Of a DNA stretch of 64,000 nucleotides, positions 36,201-47,142 are shown in pieces. Source of the DNA: Onchidella celtica (Eukaryota; Mollusca; Gastropoda; Systellommatophora; Onchidiidae); NCBI GenBank assembly GCA_963931925.1, contig OZ007575.1:32800894-32864893 (forward strand), given 5' to 3'. The notes below the pieces were generated by a model. The model was not told the origin of the DNA. It did no database searches and saw nothing but the letters and a program-made list of their open reading frames with translations. Positions within the stretch are counted from its first letter, which is position 1; every line of letters starts with the position of its first letter. The position numbers and the translations under genes were made by a program.

Positions 36201-39200
36201 AGCAAAATAATCAGCAAACAAAAAACACTTTTTTGATATATATGTTGCCGTAATTACTTTGGGTAACATGAGGTCACTATGAGATATTGGTCAAATTTTG
36301 ACAAAGTCAGTAAGTGCAATGACTGAGAATGAGACAACACAGTACAGGGTATCTATCTGACCATTAATTATAAACCTTGACTGGAAGATGTGATGCATGG
36401 ATACCATGTGCTACCAGATGAGATGAGGTACCAGGCATGACTGGGAATAAACCCGTGGTCCCACCTTTTTCTCCCTCTGATCTAGAAAGTTTACAATAGT
36501 CTATAGTTTGGCTACAGATCTCATAAGTGCACTCACTTCTGGGCTAGGAAACCACACCAAACTGAACATGTACCAAATATACTCTATTGTGCGGTGGGCT
36601 TATCAAGGGGACCACAAAGAAAAAAGAGCACCGTGTTTTACATTTTTACAACTATTGAAGAAAATTGCCTGAAACTTGAATAAACACCATAAGTCCACAC
36701 AGAAGCGGCTGGGCATAGATTATTAATTAGTTGATGGCTTAAAAAAATTCATTTTACAAGCAGGTTGTAGCACTGAGCAAAAAAGGATCAAACTTGCACT
36801 GCAATGAACTACCTCTGCGACTACTTTTTAAAAATAAGATGTGGAAACACACACCGCCATATAATTCAACAGAAAAAGAGCTGACCATTTCTGCAAAAGA
36901 GTTGATACATGCTTTTTCATAGTTAATTTTACTGATTCTTGAAAATGACAGAACAACAGCTAATGGACCAAAAAAAAAAAAAAAAGACCAGGCTATTGAA
37001 ACAACAATGGAAACAGACAGAGAAGAGAGAAATTGCAATACTAGTACCCAAATATCTGACATGCACAAAACGCAGAGTTGCAGGGCTGACTCCCTAATTT
37101 AAACAAAACAAGTTCAAATACTTACTGGTAACAGACCCATAGTCACTGGGAGTTTGGTAGCCAGTGCCTTCTGACACAGTAGAACGAATAATGCCACCGT
37201 CTTTTTTGGGAGAAATGTCCTCACCTAGTATAACAAACAGAAATCACAGAATGAGGGACATTATTTTATTATTCACCGTTGACATAGTTACTGTACAAAT
37301 CAGCAACTTTTCCTCCATTTCATAATGTTGTGAGACACATTTGATCTCTCTGAACAGCTTTGGCTCAAGTTGGCTGTACATTTTCTTCATCTGATCATAG
37401 TCTATTTCAGGATGTTTCTCACAAACTTGTTCATGAAAGTCATTAACACATGCTTTTCCATCATTAAATTGTGAAATTTTGACTACAGCAAAAACGGTCT
37501 TAATCATTAATAGGCAGAGACAACCAGTGATGCCACTCAAGCTTTCCTGAACTTTTCACGAGTCGGATCACAACATAGAGTGTACACATTACTAATTTGA
37601 AAAGTTAGCATAATTAACATACACTATGAGAGTATTTTGGCTTAAATTACATGTGATGTTATTAATTCACTAGCTGAGTTGCCCGGCCCTGTCCGGGATA
37701 AATCGATTTATTAGTTTCAGTTCTGGGTGATTATTATGGACCTGCTTCATTTTGCCTGTTCCTTTAGCTTTATTTTATTTTTGTTTGTTTGTTTGTTTGT
37801 TTTTAGATGAGTTTTACTGCTCTCCCTTTGCGTGTTGACATCCTGCGCATTCCGTCAAATGGCAATGATTTGCGCACGGGTTAGTTTGTTTGTTAGTGAA
37901 CACATCACAGGAAGTGATAACGTCATGTGTAGGCGGAAGTGGGCTATTATTAGAAACATACATCAATATCTTATTGATCGTAAATTTCGGATCAAACGCT
38001 CTCGTGAATTTTGTCTTTAATTATAAACGCATTTACCGATTAACTCAGAAATAACCAACGGTTTTGTTTGTGTATAGCGATAGGAACAATGTTCGCTATC
38101 CCATAATTCTTTGTGCCAAATTTCAGGTCGGTGCGTTGTGTAGTTTCCGTGTCCATAGGACTATTAGGGGTTTTGTTGTAGCTTTATTATATAGATAATT
38201 CACTTTTAAATACCATGGACCCTAACATAACCATCAAATAATAATGTATGACAGAACTTGTTACTTTTGTCCATTGGTACTTTAATAGTAGTCTTAGATG
38301 CTGGTGCATCTTTCAGGCTATCCACACATTTCTTCCTGGGTGGCTCTATGTCAGCCTGCTGATTGTTCTTCAGTTCTCTCTCCTTTGGCATATTGAAAAT
38401 CTGTAAAATCCCAGGCCTGCTTGTAACTGCTACAACTGCTGGATGTGTTTGAACATGCTCAAGGGTTCACCTGGCACTTGCAGTTGCATGTTTAAATGCT
38501 TTTTGCTAGATCTATTTTGCAATTTTCTTTCCACTACTATCCCAGTTAGATCTATCTTGACTTTCCATGTGGTGGGCTAGATCTCTTTCCCATGCGATTC
38601 CTGTGTCGCATGCTTTCCAGAACAAAATCAACCTTGTCTTCATGCCATAGCCAGTAAAACTGATTCTTGATAACTTTATCATTGTCCCCACGTCCTAGCG
38701 CCCATTTTGTTCATGGAACTGTAAATCCACATGAAATTCTAAACAATTATCGACCTAGTATGTATAGGCCACACAGGACACCTTCCAATTTGTATAAACA
38801 CACTCAATGAGAAAAAGAGGTAGCATGCATGTGCCAAATTTTTTTTTTAAAATGGGGCAGTCAACTCTGGAAATAATTCACCCTTTGTCTTTATTGGATT
38901 TTGCAATCTTCGTCCTTCATAGACACTGTAGTGCTCAGAACTATGTGATTTTAGTATACTTCAATGGCATCACTGAGATTTCCTGAAATTTCCGTAACAG
39001 TGCCATGTGAAAAGACAATCCACTATTTTATAAATTTATCTATATACATACAGTGATACACCTATCCTGGATGATAAAAACCCCAAAAGTTCTTAACCCT
39101 AGTCCTGCTGGAGGCCACTATATTGCCATTGGCCTCCCTGCGCAACGCCAACACGCGAGGCCATTATTTTGTCGGACACGCTTAACTGCGGGAGGCCACA

Positions 39201-41765
39201 TTTTTGTATAGCAACGGTGCGCCTCGCGCTTTGTATTTGTTTATTCGGTTGCCAAGGCCTTTTTTTTTTTCGTGTTTTTTTTCCATACTATTTTCGCTTG
39301 TTTACCTATCCTGTCACTCCTACTATATCTAACAAAATGGTATTGTCCAATTACGTTTATTACTTTGCAACTATTCGCAACTATTCGTCATACTCGTGTA
39401 ATAGTACTGGCAGTCTGAAGTTTGAACTGGGGAAAATCTTGGGGAAACTTTTACTTTGATGCGGGTTGTCATTTACATATGAAATAAGAAGAAAGGGGCC
39501 ATGTGCGTATTTGAGACGCCGTTCTACGTCTGTAATTATGTATTCCGATGTAATATTAGGGCATGCTGCATAAGGGCGTCTGTCAGTAGGTTTTACATCA
39601 GGGAAAACTGGGAGAAAATGACCGACTTTGTTGTTGGTCGTTGTCTTTATTTGATGTGGTAATTAGAGAGATACTGTGTTTCTTTGATTAAACCGCTTTT
39701 CAGTACATGTATGATTGTGCTCTATGACCTGGAACTGGAAATCAAATCTCTCGCTAAAACTAACATTATAGTAAGTGGAAGCTTTACATAGTAGAAGAGG
39801 GAGAAGTCAATGTGACGATACATATTGTTAGTAAATTAAGCGAATGGCTTAAAAAATGATTTGTTCACCTGAATGGCCTGACTTAGGGACGGAAAAAGCG
39901 CAGAGGTCTTGGGAAAATGATAAAACGTATGTTAAACGGCATGTAAATGCAGAAAATTCTTGATTTGGGGCCTTCCATTTCACCATAAAACTTACTGCAT
40001 ATCATCACAAGTACTTTATCCAAATATCATAGGGGTCACTTACGATTATCCACCACTATTGTTGTTATTGCGTCCTGAAGTATACGCGATACACGTGTTC
40101 ACAAGGACCCGATTGACCCGACTGCCGAGGTTATCGGCAACACGCGAACGATCGGCTGACTGGCCGCTGGCTATCCCCGCACGGGGCGTTACTTGGACGA
40201 GGGTTAAGTTGACAGATTGTTCCGATATCCATAAATTTTCATCCTACCTTGCCATGAAAACAGCTCCACTTCAAAGACAAGCGTAGCATTAGGTGGAATT
40301 GTAGGAGGTGATCCACTTTCACCATAGGCATAATCTGCACGGCAGGTCAGTTTTGCTAGCTCTCCTTTTCGCATAGAAGCCACACCGGTGTCCCATGCTT
40401 TAATAACTTCGCCTGTCAAAATGAGGTTTTATGACATTGTCAATGATTTCATAACTAAATCCAACTAAAATTAGTAAAAAAACAAAATGAAATGAAGCAT
40501 GCACTACAACTGTGTCCTGGGACTTATTACTGTACATATCATGGAGGCAACAACTGATTTTCATATACAGCATCAGGCATGTCAACCACTGGGATCAGAC
40601 TCAGATGTTTCTTTTGGCATGCAAAACGGCTGTTTTGTGATCACAGATTATATTGCAAACAATGATTACAACTGTTATTGTTACACATTTTGGTGAAAAT
40701 CTACTGAAATTGAAAATGGTTTGGCAAATGCACCATAAATGCATTTAAGGAGGGGTGGGGGTAAAGGGGCAAGTTCATCTGGGAGTTTATATGACTGATT
40801 TTAATGAAAATCTCACTGTCAGCACAGCCTAAATCTCAAGATCTATCTTTGGGCACTAGATCTAGTAGTAGTATTTAGTGGTCCCACTGCTTTTAGTAGT
40901 TTTAGGCTGCCATCTTGACGCTTTGGCTGATTCGAAACTGGTGCCATCTTGATCCTTTTGCTGATTTGATACCAGCAAAAGCCATTTGTGCCCTTAATTG
41001 GAATTCTTAATCTTAGCACGGAATCACCAAGCCGTACATTTACCTTAAAAAATACATCCCTATTACTTTCAGTACTCGCGGGTGAGGCTCTCCTACCACC
41101 CAGCGTACACGGCTGCTACTAACTACTACTACTAGTACTAAAGTCGTGTCAGGGATCTGTATGGGGAGGTCTTCCGCCCATCAGCGCCATAATTTTTACC
41201 GCTATTAAGGTTACACATTGTCACTGTTATCAATTTAAACTCACAACACATGGAATGGTCAGATGGACCTGGGGGCGTGAGGGTCTAGTCAGTTTGTATC
41301 AATGGCCATGGGCGGTAGTCAGATTGACTAATCAGGCGAAAAGGGGCTGGGGTAGTTGTGTTTTCTTGACTGGCGCGGACGGGCGGAAAACCTTCCTCTG
41401 TATGCCCCCACAATCTGGCAAGGACTAGAATCGAATCAACCAAAGTGTCAGCATGACAGACATAGGCAGTGGGACCACCAAACACTAGATCTAGCTAGGG
41501 GGCCTACCGAAAAAGCGCCCCTACCTTTGCCTAGTGAAAATGTGAATTTTTCTCCTCTGTCTCTGCTGGAGTCAAACTTTGCGCCATCAAGTAAGGTCCC
41601 AACATAATGCACTGTGACTTTATCGCCCTTAGATGGTTTTTCATCCCCTTCGCCCTCTCTCAAAATCTCCTTTGTCACTCCACCATCCTTGTTCTCTGTG
41701 ATATCCACGCCGGCTGGGGCGACGGGGGCTTCACTTTCCATGGCGTCGTTTTCTGTGGATGCCAT
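33072..41765 (-). CDS. FKBP4: FKBP4/FKBP5-like peptidyl-prolyl isomerase co-chaperone, eight coding exons
   Basis: The coding exons are 41765-41525, 40412-40248, 37224-37126, 36093-35843, 35473-35390, 35057-34821, 34294-34106 and 33227-33072; all introns are GT-AG and the phases join into 473 codons ending TAG. FK1 (~30-137) keeps the ligand-pocket residues Y54, F64, D65, F76, V83, I84, W87, Y110, I119 and F127, so it should be an active FK506-binding isomerase. In FK2 (~150-250) the tryptophan is L202, as in the non-catalytic FK2 of FKBP51/52. Three TPRs (~260-395) should bind the Hsp90 C-terminus. The family are cytosolic Hsp90 co-chaperones; human members are about 457-459 residues. The start ATG opens an acidic leader ([19 protein letters not shown]) and follows an in-frame stop-rich upstream region. 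FKBP4 and FKBP5 cannot be told apart here. Confidence 0.95.
34106..34294 (-). CDS. FKBP4: FKBP exon 7
   Basis: Sixty-three codons, acceptor gtttttgtag, donor GCCAAG|gtgggc. Encodes TPR3 and the following helix ([36 protein letters not shown]), the region that binds calmodulin in vertebrate FKBP52. Confidence 0.92.
34821..35057 (-). CDS. FKBP4: FKBP exon 6
   Basis: Seventy-nine codons, acceptor gattttacag, donor GCTCAG|gtgagg. Encodes TPR1 and TPR2 ([38 protein letters not shown]). Confidence 0.93.
35390..35473 (-). CDS. FKBP4: FKBP exon 5
   Basis: Twenty-eight codons, phase 0 at both ends, acceptor ttcttatag and donor TTCAAG|gtaagt. Encodes the helix that leads into the first TPR ([19 protein letters not shown]). 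Confidence 0.9.
35843..36093 (-). CDS. FKBP4: FKBP exon 4
   Basis: The acceptor is ttcttctag and the donor GAAAAG|gtagag. Encodes most of FK2, with [20 protein letters not shown] (Leu in place of the pocket Trp) and [20 protein letters not shown]. Confidence 0.93.
37126..37224 (-). CDS. FKBP4: FKBP exon 3
   Basis: Bounded by atactag and ACCA|gtaagt. Encodes the FK1-FK2 linker and the first strand of FK2 ([20 protein letters not shown]). Confidence 0.92.
37244..38391 (-). CDS. Putative two-exon gene nested in FKBP intron 2, unknown product
   Basis: Exon i is 38391-38265: ATG, 42 codons plus one base, [20 protein letters not shown] onward, donor AAAA|gtaaca. Exon ii is 37482-37244: acceptor tttttgctgtag, then [20 protein letters not shown] and [20 protein letters not shown], to a TAG. 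Joined they give 121 codons in perfect phase. The N-terminal part is basic and polar; exon ii is amphipathic and probably helical. It lies wholly inside intron 2 of the FKBP gene on the same strand, so it could be a nested gene, an alternative transcript part or a gene fragment. The intron holds the retroposon at 37672-38195. The family is not recognised. Confidence 0.4.
37672..38195 (+). mobile_element. Retroposon, 524 bp, with 9-bp target duplication
   Basis: Flanked by TAATTCACT at 37663-37671 and 38196-38204. It begins agctgagttgcccggccctg and ends in ttgtagctttattatataga plus t, an AT-rich tail, with caaatttcaggtcggtgcgt upstream of it. The target duplication and tail point to LINE-driven retroposition; the tail resembles the 3' ends of RTE- or Penelope-type elements, but the class is not settled. 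No open frame of note. Confidence 0.75.
40248..40412 (-). CDS. FKBP4: FKBP exon 2
   Basis: The acceptor is ttttgacag and the donor is TGGCAAG|gtagga. Encodes the second half of FK1, including [20 protein letters not shown] and the [20 protein letters not shown] pocket segment. Confidence 0.93.
41164..41396 (+). mobile_element. Small DNA transposon (MITE), copy A, with 8-bp target duplication
   Basis: 233 bp. The left end is GGGAGGTCTTCCGCCCATCA and the right end, read inward, is GGAAGGTTTTCCGCCCGTCC: inverted repeats of about 26 bp. The flanks TCTGTATG (41156-41163 and 41397-41404) are a perfect 8-bp duplication. The core gaatggtcagatggacctgg and gtgagggtctagtcagtttg is shared with copy B. 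It lies in intron 1 of the FKBP gene, about 130 bp from exon 1. 8-bp duplications occur with hAT, P and Merlin transposases; a GG start argues against typical hAT. Confidence 0.85.
41525..41765 (-). CDS. FKBP4: FKBP exon 1 (coding part)
   Basis: Encodes residues 1-80 plus one base: an acidic leader and the first half of FK1 with [20 protein letters not shown]. The donor is GGCAAAG|gtaggg (phase 1). Confidence 0.92.
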
Positions 41766-43000
41766 CTCAGGAAATATTATTGTGAATTAATTCGGATTAT
41801 TCAAAGTGTCCCGGATCAGATTCCGCACTGTAAATGGCAATTTGGAATAATCAACACAAAAATACTTAGATCTCGGGTCAGAAACTGCTAGAACTTTCGC
41901 GTGTCCTAATTCGTTGGTAGCGTACCAAGGGAAATCAATTGGTTATATATAATATAGAGTGAGCTCCCTTGCAAAATGTACGCCTGCAGTAAAATCGGAA
42001 ATTCCCATAGAAACTGTCAGGTTGGATTATATCGACTCAAAGTTGTTATAATTACTATCATCAGTCAAACTACGGGGAAAAAAAGCAGCAGTTGAACCAG
42101 CTGGTGGATGGGCCTATCGGCCTCATCCCATTAATCCCATTCCGCACTGTGACCACACGACCCTAGTTCATCCTTACCACCTCAATTTTCAACTGGAAAA
42201 AAAATTGAGAGGGGAGAATAATGAGCAGAGAAAGTAAGGTTTCAATAGTGTGTTTGTGTGCGCACAATAGTGAACACACAGTTCTGAATGTCATACGGAG
42301 CAAATGATGTTTACTCCTTATATCCAAGTCCTTGAAAACTATTAATCAGCCGAACATGTCATATTAGTTCGTCACTAATACAGAGGAGAAGAGATGACGG
42401 TATGGTGCATTCATGGGGTGAGGTCAAAATGGTTTATGTTTTCGGATTTTCTCTGTAGCTTATGTCTTTTTTTTTTTTTTTAAATCTGTGCCTTATTCCC
42501 ATGCTGGATAATTAAATTCTGTTGCGATTAGGCTACCTACTTTGGTAGTTTTAATTCGTTTGATTTTGATTTCCTTTATCTGGCAATGGGAAGGCCTCTG
42601 ACCTGTCAACAAGTCAAAGTGCATTCAGTGCAGACGATTGAAATGGTGCTGTTTCTTTCACAGTGTACATGCCGGATCATCAGCTGTGCAACCATTTGGA
42701 AATCTATCAAGTTTAGTGCAATCAGAAAAGTAGACAGGACAGTTCATGAATTACTTATCCAGGAGCTCACGAACCTTGAGCAGGCTTGAAACCGTCGTGG
42801 GCCACTTTCAGCGTTGCGCCCGTTCATTCACTATGACAGATCAATGTCGTAATACCAATTCACCAAGTTGTAGTCATGGACCAGTTGACAATATTGCACT
42901 GCAAACAGCCTCAGCTCAGTCAGCATCAAGAAGACCTTACTGCCATGTTATGGATGGACAGAGCACTGCAGGCATAATAGGTAGGCTAAATGAAATGTTG

Positions 43001-43481
43001 GAAGGACTTCCGAATGCGTTCCATAGCTCGAGTGAAAACAGTACATTATAGCTACCCCGGCGGCTTTCTCTGATAATTATGTCAATCTGACTACTGCCCA
43101 GACGAACATCGGCCTTCGGCCTTGATGATACAAACTGACTAGACCCTCACGTCGTTACATATCAATCTGACAATGCCTATGCACTTGTCGGGAGGTCTTC
43201 CGCCCGTCTGCGCCATAATTTTTACCGCTATTAAATAATTAAGTAAAGCTCACGGTTACACATTGTCACTGTTAGTGTTATCAATTTAAACTCACAACAC
43301 ATGGAATGGTCAGATGGACCTGGGGGGCGTGAGGGTCTAGTCAGTTTGTATCAATGGGCGGTAGTCAGATTGACTAATCAGGTGAAAAGGGGCTGGGGTA
43401 GTTGTGTTTTTCCTGACTGGCGCGGACGGGCGGAAGACCTTCCCACTTGTCGAGTTATGGAACGCATTCGGAAGTCCTCCC
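43001..43481. repeat. Older inverted repeat enclosing MITE copy B
   Basis: ggaaggacttccgaatgcgt at 43001 onward and its reverse complement (tatggaacgcattcggaagt, at 43455-43474) are arms of about 31 bp around copy B. Between the left arm and copy B is an antisense fragment of the MITE core (aatctgactactgcccagac, about 43082-43150). This suggests a related element into which copy B inserted. Confidence 0.6.
43190..43443 (+). mobile_element. Small DNA transposon (MITE), copy B, with 8-bp target duplication
   Basis: 254 bp with the same ends as copy A. Flanked by CACTTGTC at 43182-43189 and 43444-43451, a perfect 8-bp duplication. About 21 extra bases lie near the left end (ttaaataattaagtaaagct). 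Non-coding. Confidence 0.85.
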
Positions 43482-45137
43482 GAAATGTATATCTGCAGAC
43501 ATCTGCAAATAAGATCCTGATCTTATTCGCAGAAGATCAGATATGGGCGTTTCTTGGTTTTGTGATGTCTACAACTATGAAAGAGTTCACACAGCCTACC
43601 GGGATCTGCAGTAGCGCAGTGACTAGCTGGGATCTGTGGTTATCAGTCAGAGACCATGGGTTTGACGCTGGAGCTTTTTTTTTTTTTTTAAAAGTACTGC
43701 TCATTATTAGGAATCATTTTAATTATTTTTCTTTTCTAAGATTTTGCAAAATCGATGGCGTAGGGAAACTGATCACTACTAGTGTGCTCCAGATTGCTTC
43801 TTTTATTTATTCCTGTTCATTTTATTTATTTCCTGTTCATTGAACAAGACTGTTGCTAATTAGAAATAAAGATGTAGGCCTGTTCAAATTTTAATGTTGT
43901 GTCAATGCAGAATCGAGTCCTCATATTAGAATTTTATATTCGGAATTTTTCGGAGTCCCCGCATAAGAAATTTGTACTCAGACTCGGAGTTTTTACGTGC
44001 ATACGCAAGCATTCCAGCTTCCGGGCGCATCATGCGGTCATCACTCGTCAGGTACTCATGCAAAATGGCAGTTACTGCTTTTGTCTTTAGAACAATAAAA
44101 GACATGTAACATTTGGCTTCAGACTAATCATTCATTCATTGCCCCATTTTTTGTGTCAACGTAACCTCTAAGACCTAAATACGACACAATTTTGCTGTTA
44201 TAAAAGTACCAGACTTGAAGAAAGAGACGAAGTGCCTTTATCAAACAGGTTTTGTGACACTAGCCTCTGATATTAAAAGACGAGTATTTACGGGATATAG
44301 GTCGACTCAGTGTCAAAGACAACTTTTTATATAACAACTCAGTGAAATCATTCAACTTTGCATATATATAGGCTACACACACTCCCATGTCTTTTAGTTT
44401 TAGTGTAAATTATAGCCTATAGGCCTACTTTTGATATCATTATGTTGAGACCTGTGTCTCTGTAACCTCTAAGTCATTCTTCATTTCCAGAGAACAGAAT
44501 CGTTCATTGCAACTTAACCATCAACAAAATTCATCATTCATAATTTTAACCTTGCAGCAAGCCATTTTTTAAATTTGGGGGGGGACTGCAAGGGTAACTT
44601 ACTGTAACTTGTGAGTGAATGGGACGGACCTTTTGAGCATGACTCTTACTTGGTCCCACAATATATATATGTGAATTTGTACAAATCCCAATTAAGAAGA
44701 CTTGGGAATAAATATACAGTAAAAGCACGCATCTAGATCTATATATCTTTCCATAGACAATTATGAGATGAATGTATAATATATATACATTGTATTATGA
44801 CAGTTATATTACTTTTCACCTATTCAGGGTGAGCATAAAACATAACATAACTACACATGTGCATACCAGTCACAATTTCACAGAGTATACAGGTGTCACA
44901 CAGCAATATAACAAATTAAAAACTTTAAAACACTGTCGCTTTTAGTTGAAAAAAATAACAAACCCACTAACTACTGTGCATGACGATTTGAAATCTGATT
45001 AATCTGAAGCTGGAATTACGGACATTCACAATTGAAATTTTTGAAAATTATCTTTACCACAAGTCAGAAAACTAAACAGACATCAGTTAGGATTTGGCTG
45101 GACATTTATTAATATTAAATGCTGCTCAAGAAAGTTT
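43482..45137. other. Non-coding stretch, no feature recognised
   Basis: AT-rich sequence without supported exons. Contains T-runs (43675-43690), ctaggcc-type motifs and short atatat runs near 44660 and 44780. Confidence 0.4.
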
Positions 45138-46740
45138 AGTCTTCTTCTTCTTCTTCTGCGTTCCCCATCATGGCGGACGTCAAATCTTTACTCCAATCCT
45201 CTGCAAGAAAGCAGCTGTTCTCTTCAATTGTTCCAAGCTGCCATACAGCTTCTCCCTGACAGGCGTGGCCTCAGGCCAATGGGCTTCCCTTTGCATGTTA
45301 TATTTTGGACAAGTCTGCAGGATGTGTTCTGCATTTTCTGCTTCTAAGCCGCATTCGCATACACTGCTGTTGCCAATTCTAAAGATGCGATGCATGTGAT
45401 CCTTTAGCAGATTGTGTCCTGTGCGAAGCCTGAATATCATAACCTGTTCTGCTCTGTTCAGTTGTCTTATTGAGTCTTCACCCTGGAATTTTGGATGGTT
45501 ATTTTTCCATTGCTTTTGGTATGTGGCTTTTATGATGGTCTTTACTTCTTCGTGGGAGACACTTCCATCTGGTTGTTGCTGCTTAGCTCCCTCCTTGGCC
45601 AGATTATCTGCAGCTTCATTGCCATATATACTGCAGTGTCCAGGAATCCATTGCAGGTAAACTTCTCTGGCTGAGTTTTTCAGTTGCATTAGCTCTGTAA
45701 TGAGTTCATTGTGTATCATGCAATCTGGATTTTGGAGAGATTCGAGCACAGACCGTGCATCTGACAGGAATACAACTTTGGAGTCATATGTGCCTTCTTC
45801 CTTGTAGATGGCCTTTGATCCCTCTAGCAATGCCAGTGCCTCCGCTTTGTAATTGCTGCATCTCTTCCCTCCAGGCATTCTGATTTTCTTATTAGTTCCA
45901 TTTGGCCATTCAATGAATATGCCAGCTCCTCCGTCGGTGACAGCTTCAGTAGCCAATCCATCTGTATATATTCTGACCCATTCGTCTCTTGGGTATTTCT
46001 GGTCAAGGTACTGCAGTGTCACTCTTTTCAGTGCCTCCTGGTTTAGGTCTTGTTTGGAGGAAATGCCCTTCACACTGGTTATAATAGGTGGCAGCTTTGT
46101 TCTTGCCCATGGTGGACATCTGTTTGTTACTTCTCTTACTTCCTCCACCGATAGTTTTGTTAGGTTGTGATTTTTTTCTAGTCTTTGTGCATTTTCCACA
46201 AAGTTTGTTCTCTTCAGCCTGTCAGTGCCTTTCTCTTTGGATCTCGGGTGGAGTGGTTGATGGATCTGTGACTTTATTTTAGAGTACTGGTTTAGTATCT
46301 TCTTGTCTCTTCTTTCAGGTAGAGATTCCAGTGTAGTAACTGTTTCCATTTCTGTGATGGGTGTTGATTTTATGCCTCCCGTAATGATTCTCAGGCTTTG
46401 GTTTTGTACTTTGTCAAGTTTTCCCATTTGGCTTTTGGCACATGTACCCCAAGCAGCCATTCCATATTCTAGTGCTGGTCTGACATATCCCTGGTAAGTA
46501 TGCTTTAGGATTGTCATACTTGCTCCCCATTTTGTTCCTGCTAATTTTTTCATTAATCTGGTTCTTTGATATCCTTTTCTTTGGCATTCTGCTATCTGGT
46601 TTTTCCATGTTAATCTGGTATCAAAGTGCACACCAAGGTATTTGGGTGATTCAAAGTTTAGTCTGTGTGTGATACTATTATGAGTATTATTGGCAGTCTC
46701 ACGTATTCTTGATGAGCAGGCAGTACCCTGGTTGGGAGTA
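45138..46740 (-). mobile_element. 5'-truncated LINE with RNase H domain
   Basis: On the minus strand the homologous frame enters from about 46740 (reading ...FESPKYLGVHFD upstream of the first Met), runs to a TGA just after 45180, and is followed by a short 3' UTR ending in a (GAA)n-type tail (+ strand cttcttcttcttctgcgtt at 45140-45160). Only the end of the reverse transcriptase and the C-terminal part remain. RNase H-bearing LINEs belong to the I/Nimb, R1 and Tad groups; the clade was not determined. Confidence 0.85.
45180..46631 (-). pseudogene. C-terminal part of a LINE ORF2: RT thumb and RNase H
   Basis: A 483-codon open frame. The start (FDTRLTWKNQI, ALEYGMAAWG) is the conserved region after the RT catalytic core. 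RNase H spans about 218-350, with the full catalytic set D224 (YTDG), E264 (KAEALAL), D291 (SDARS) and D342 (GNEAADNLA). The end carries a Cys/His group (CECGLEAENAEHILQTC) typical of the tails of such ORF2 proteins. The frame has no internal stop, so the truncated copy is fairly young. The catalytic RT core and endonuclease are absent, hence pseudogene. Confidence 0.9.
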
Positions 46741-46899
46741 AAAAATTTTCATTTTATCTTATAATTTAAAAAATGGGAATAACCTCAGCTCCAGGCAACT
46801 CTATCTTTCTTTTTAATTGCAAATACTTTTCACCTCAAAATGTTACTACACTTGTCACAAAAGTACATCAATGTGGGGACTATTGATTATAACACCGAT

Positions 46900-46923
46900 A
46901 GATTGGCTGGGGGGGGGGGGGGC
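46900..46923 (+). repeat. Poly-G tract
   Basis: A G run (ggctgggggggggggggg) of about 14 bases beginning near 46909. Confidence 0.8.
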
Positions 46924-46984
46924 ATAATTTTCTATTGATACAGAAGAGCAGCCAACAACCTAAAGGCAGGCATGGTCCCTGGCA

Positions 46985-47142
46985 TAGGCCTAATATTGGG
47001 ACTCTGGAGTCGAATATAAAATGACGATATCGGGACTCTGGGGTCGGGACAGACCCGAGTCCGAATATGAAATAATCATATTGGGACTCAGGAGTGCGAA
47101 TATAAAACCATTATAAACGGACCCGAGTCCGAATATAGGCAA
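46985..47142 (+). repeat. Tandem repeat around gggactctggagtcgaatat
   Basis: Variants of attgggactctggagtcgaa and gacccgagtccgaatat alternate three to four times with a spacing of about 50-60 bp, so the array also contains short inverted segments (gggactc/gagtcc). Confidence 0.7.

Noticed and set aside
36754-37068. Independent 104-codon minus-strand gene
   Set aside because: Most of it is low-complexity (poly-T encoded Phe). Only a ~20-residue segment resembles the nested frame at 37.2-37.5 kb, and it is mentioned there.
42586-43051. Two overlapping plus-strand frames upstream of MITE copy B
   Set aside because: No acceptor/donor pairing and no recognisable protein; the end overlaps the left arm of an inverted repeat.
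43301-43843. 180-codon open frame on the plus strand
   Set aside because: It starts inside MITE copy B, runs through its right inverted repeat and into simple T-rich sequence. No domain is visible and the reading is an accident of the repeat.
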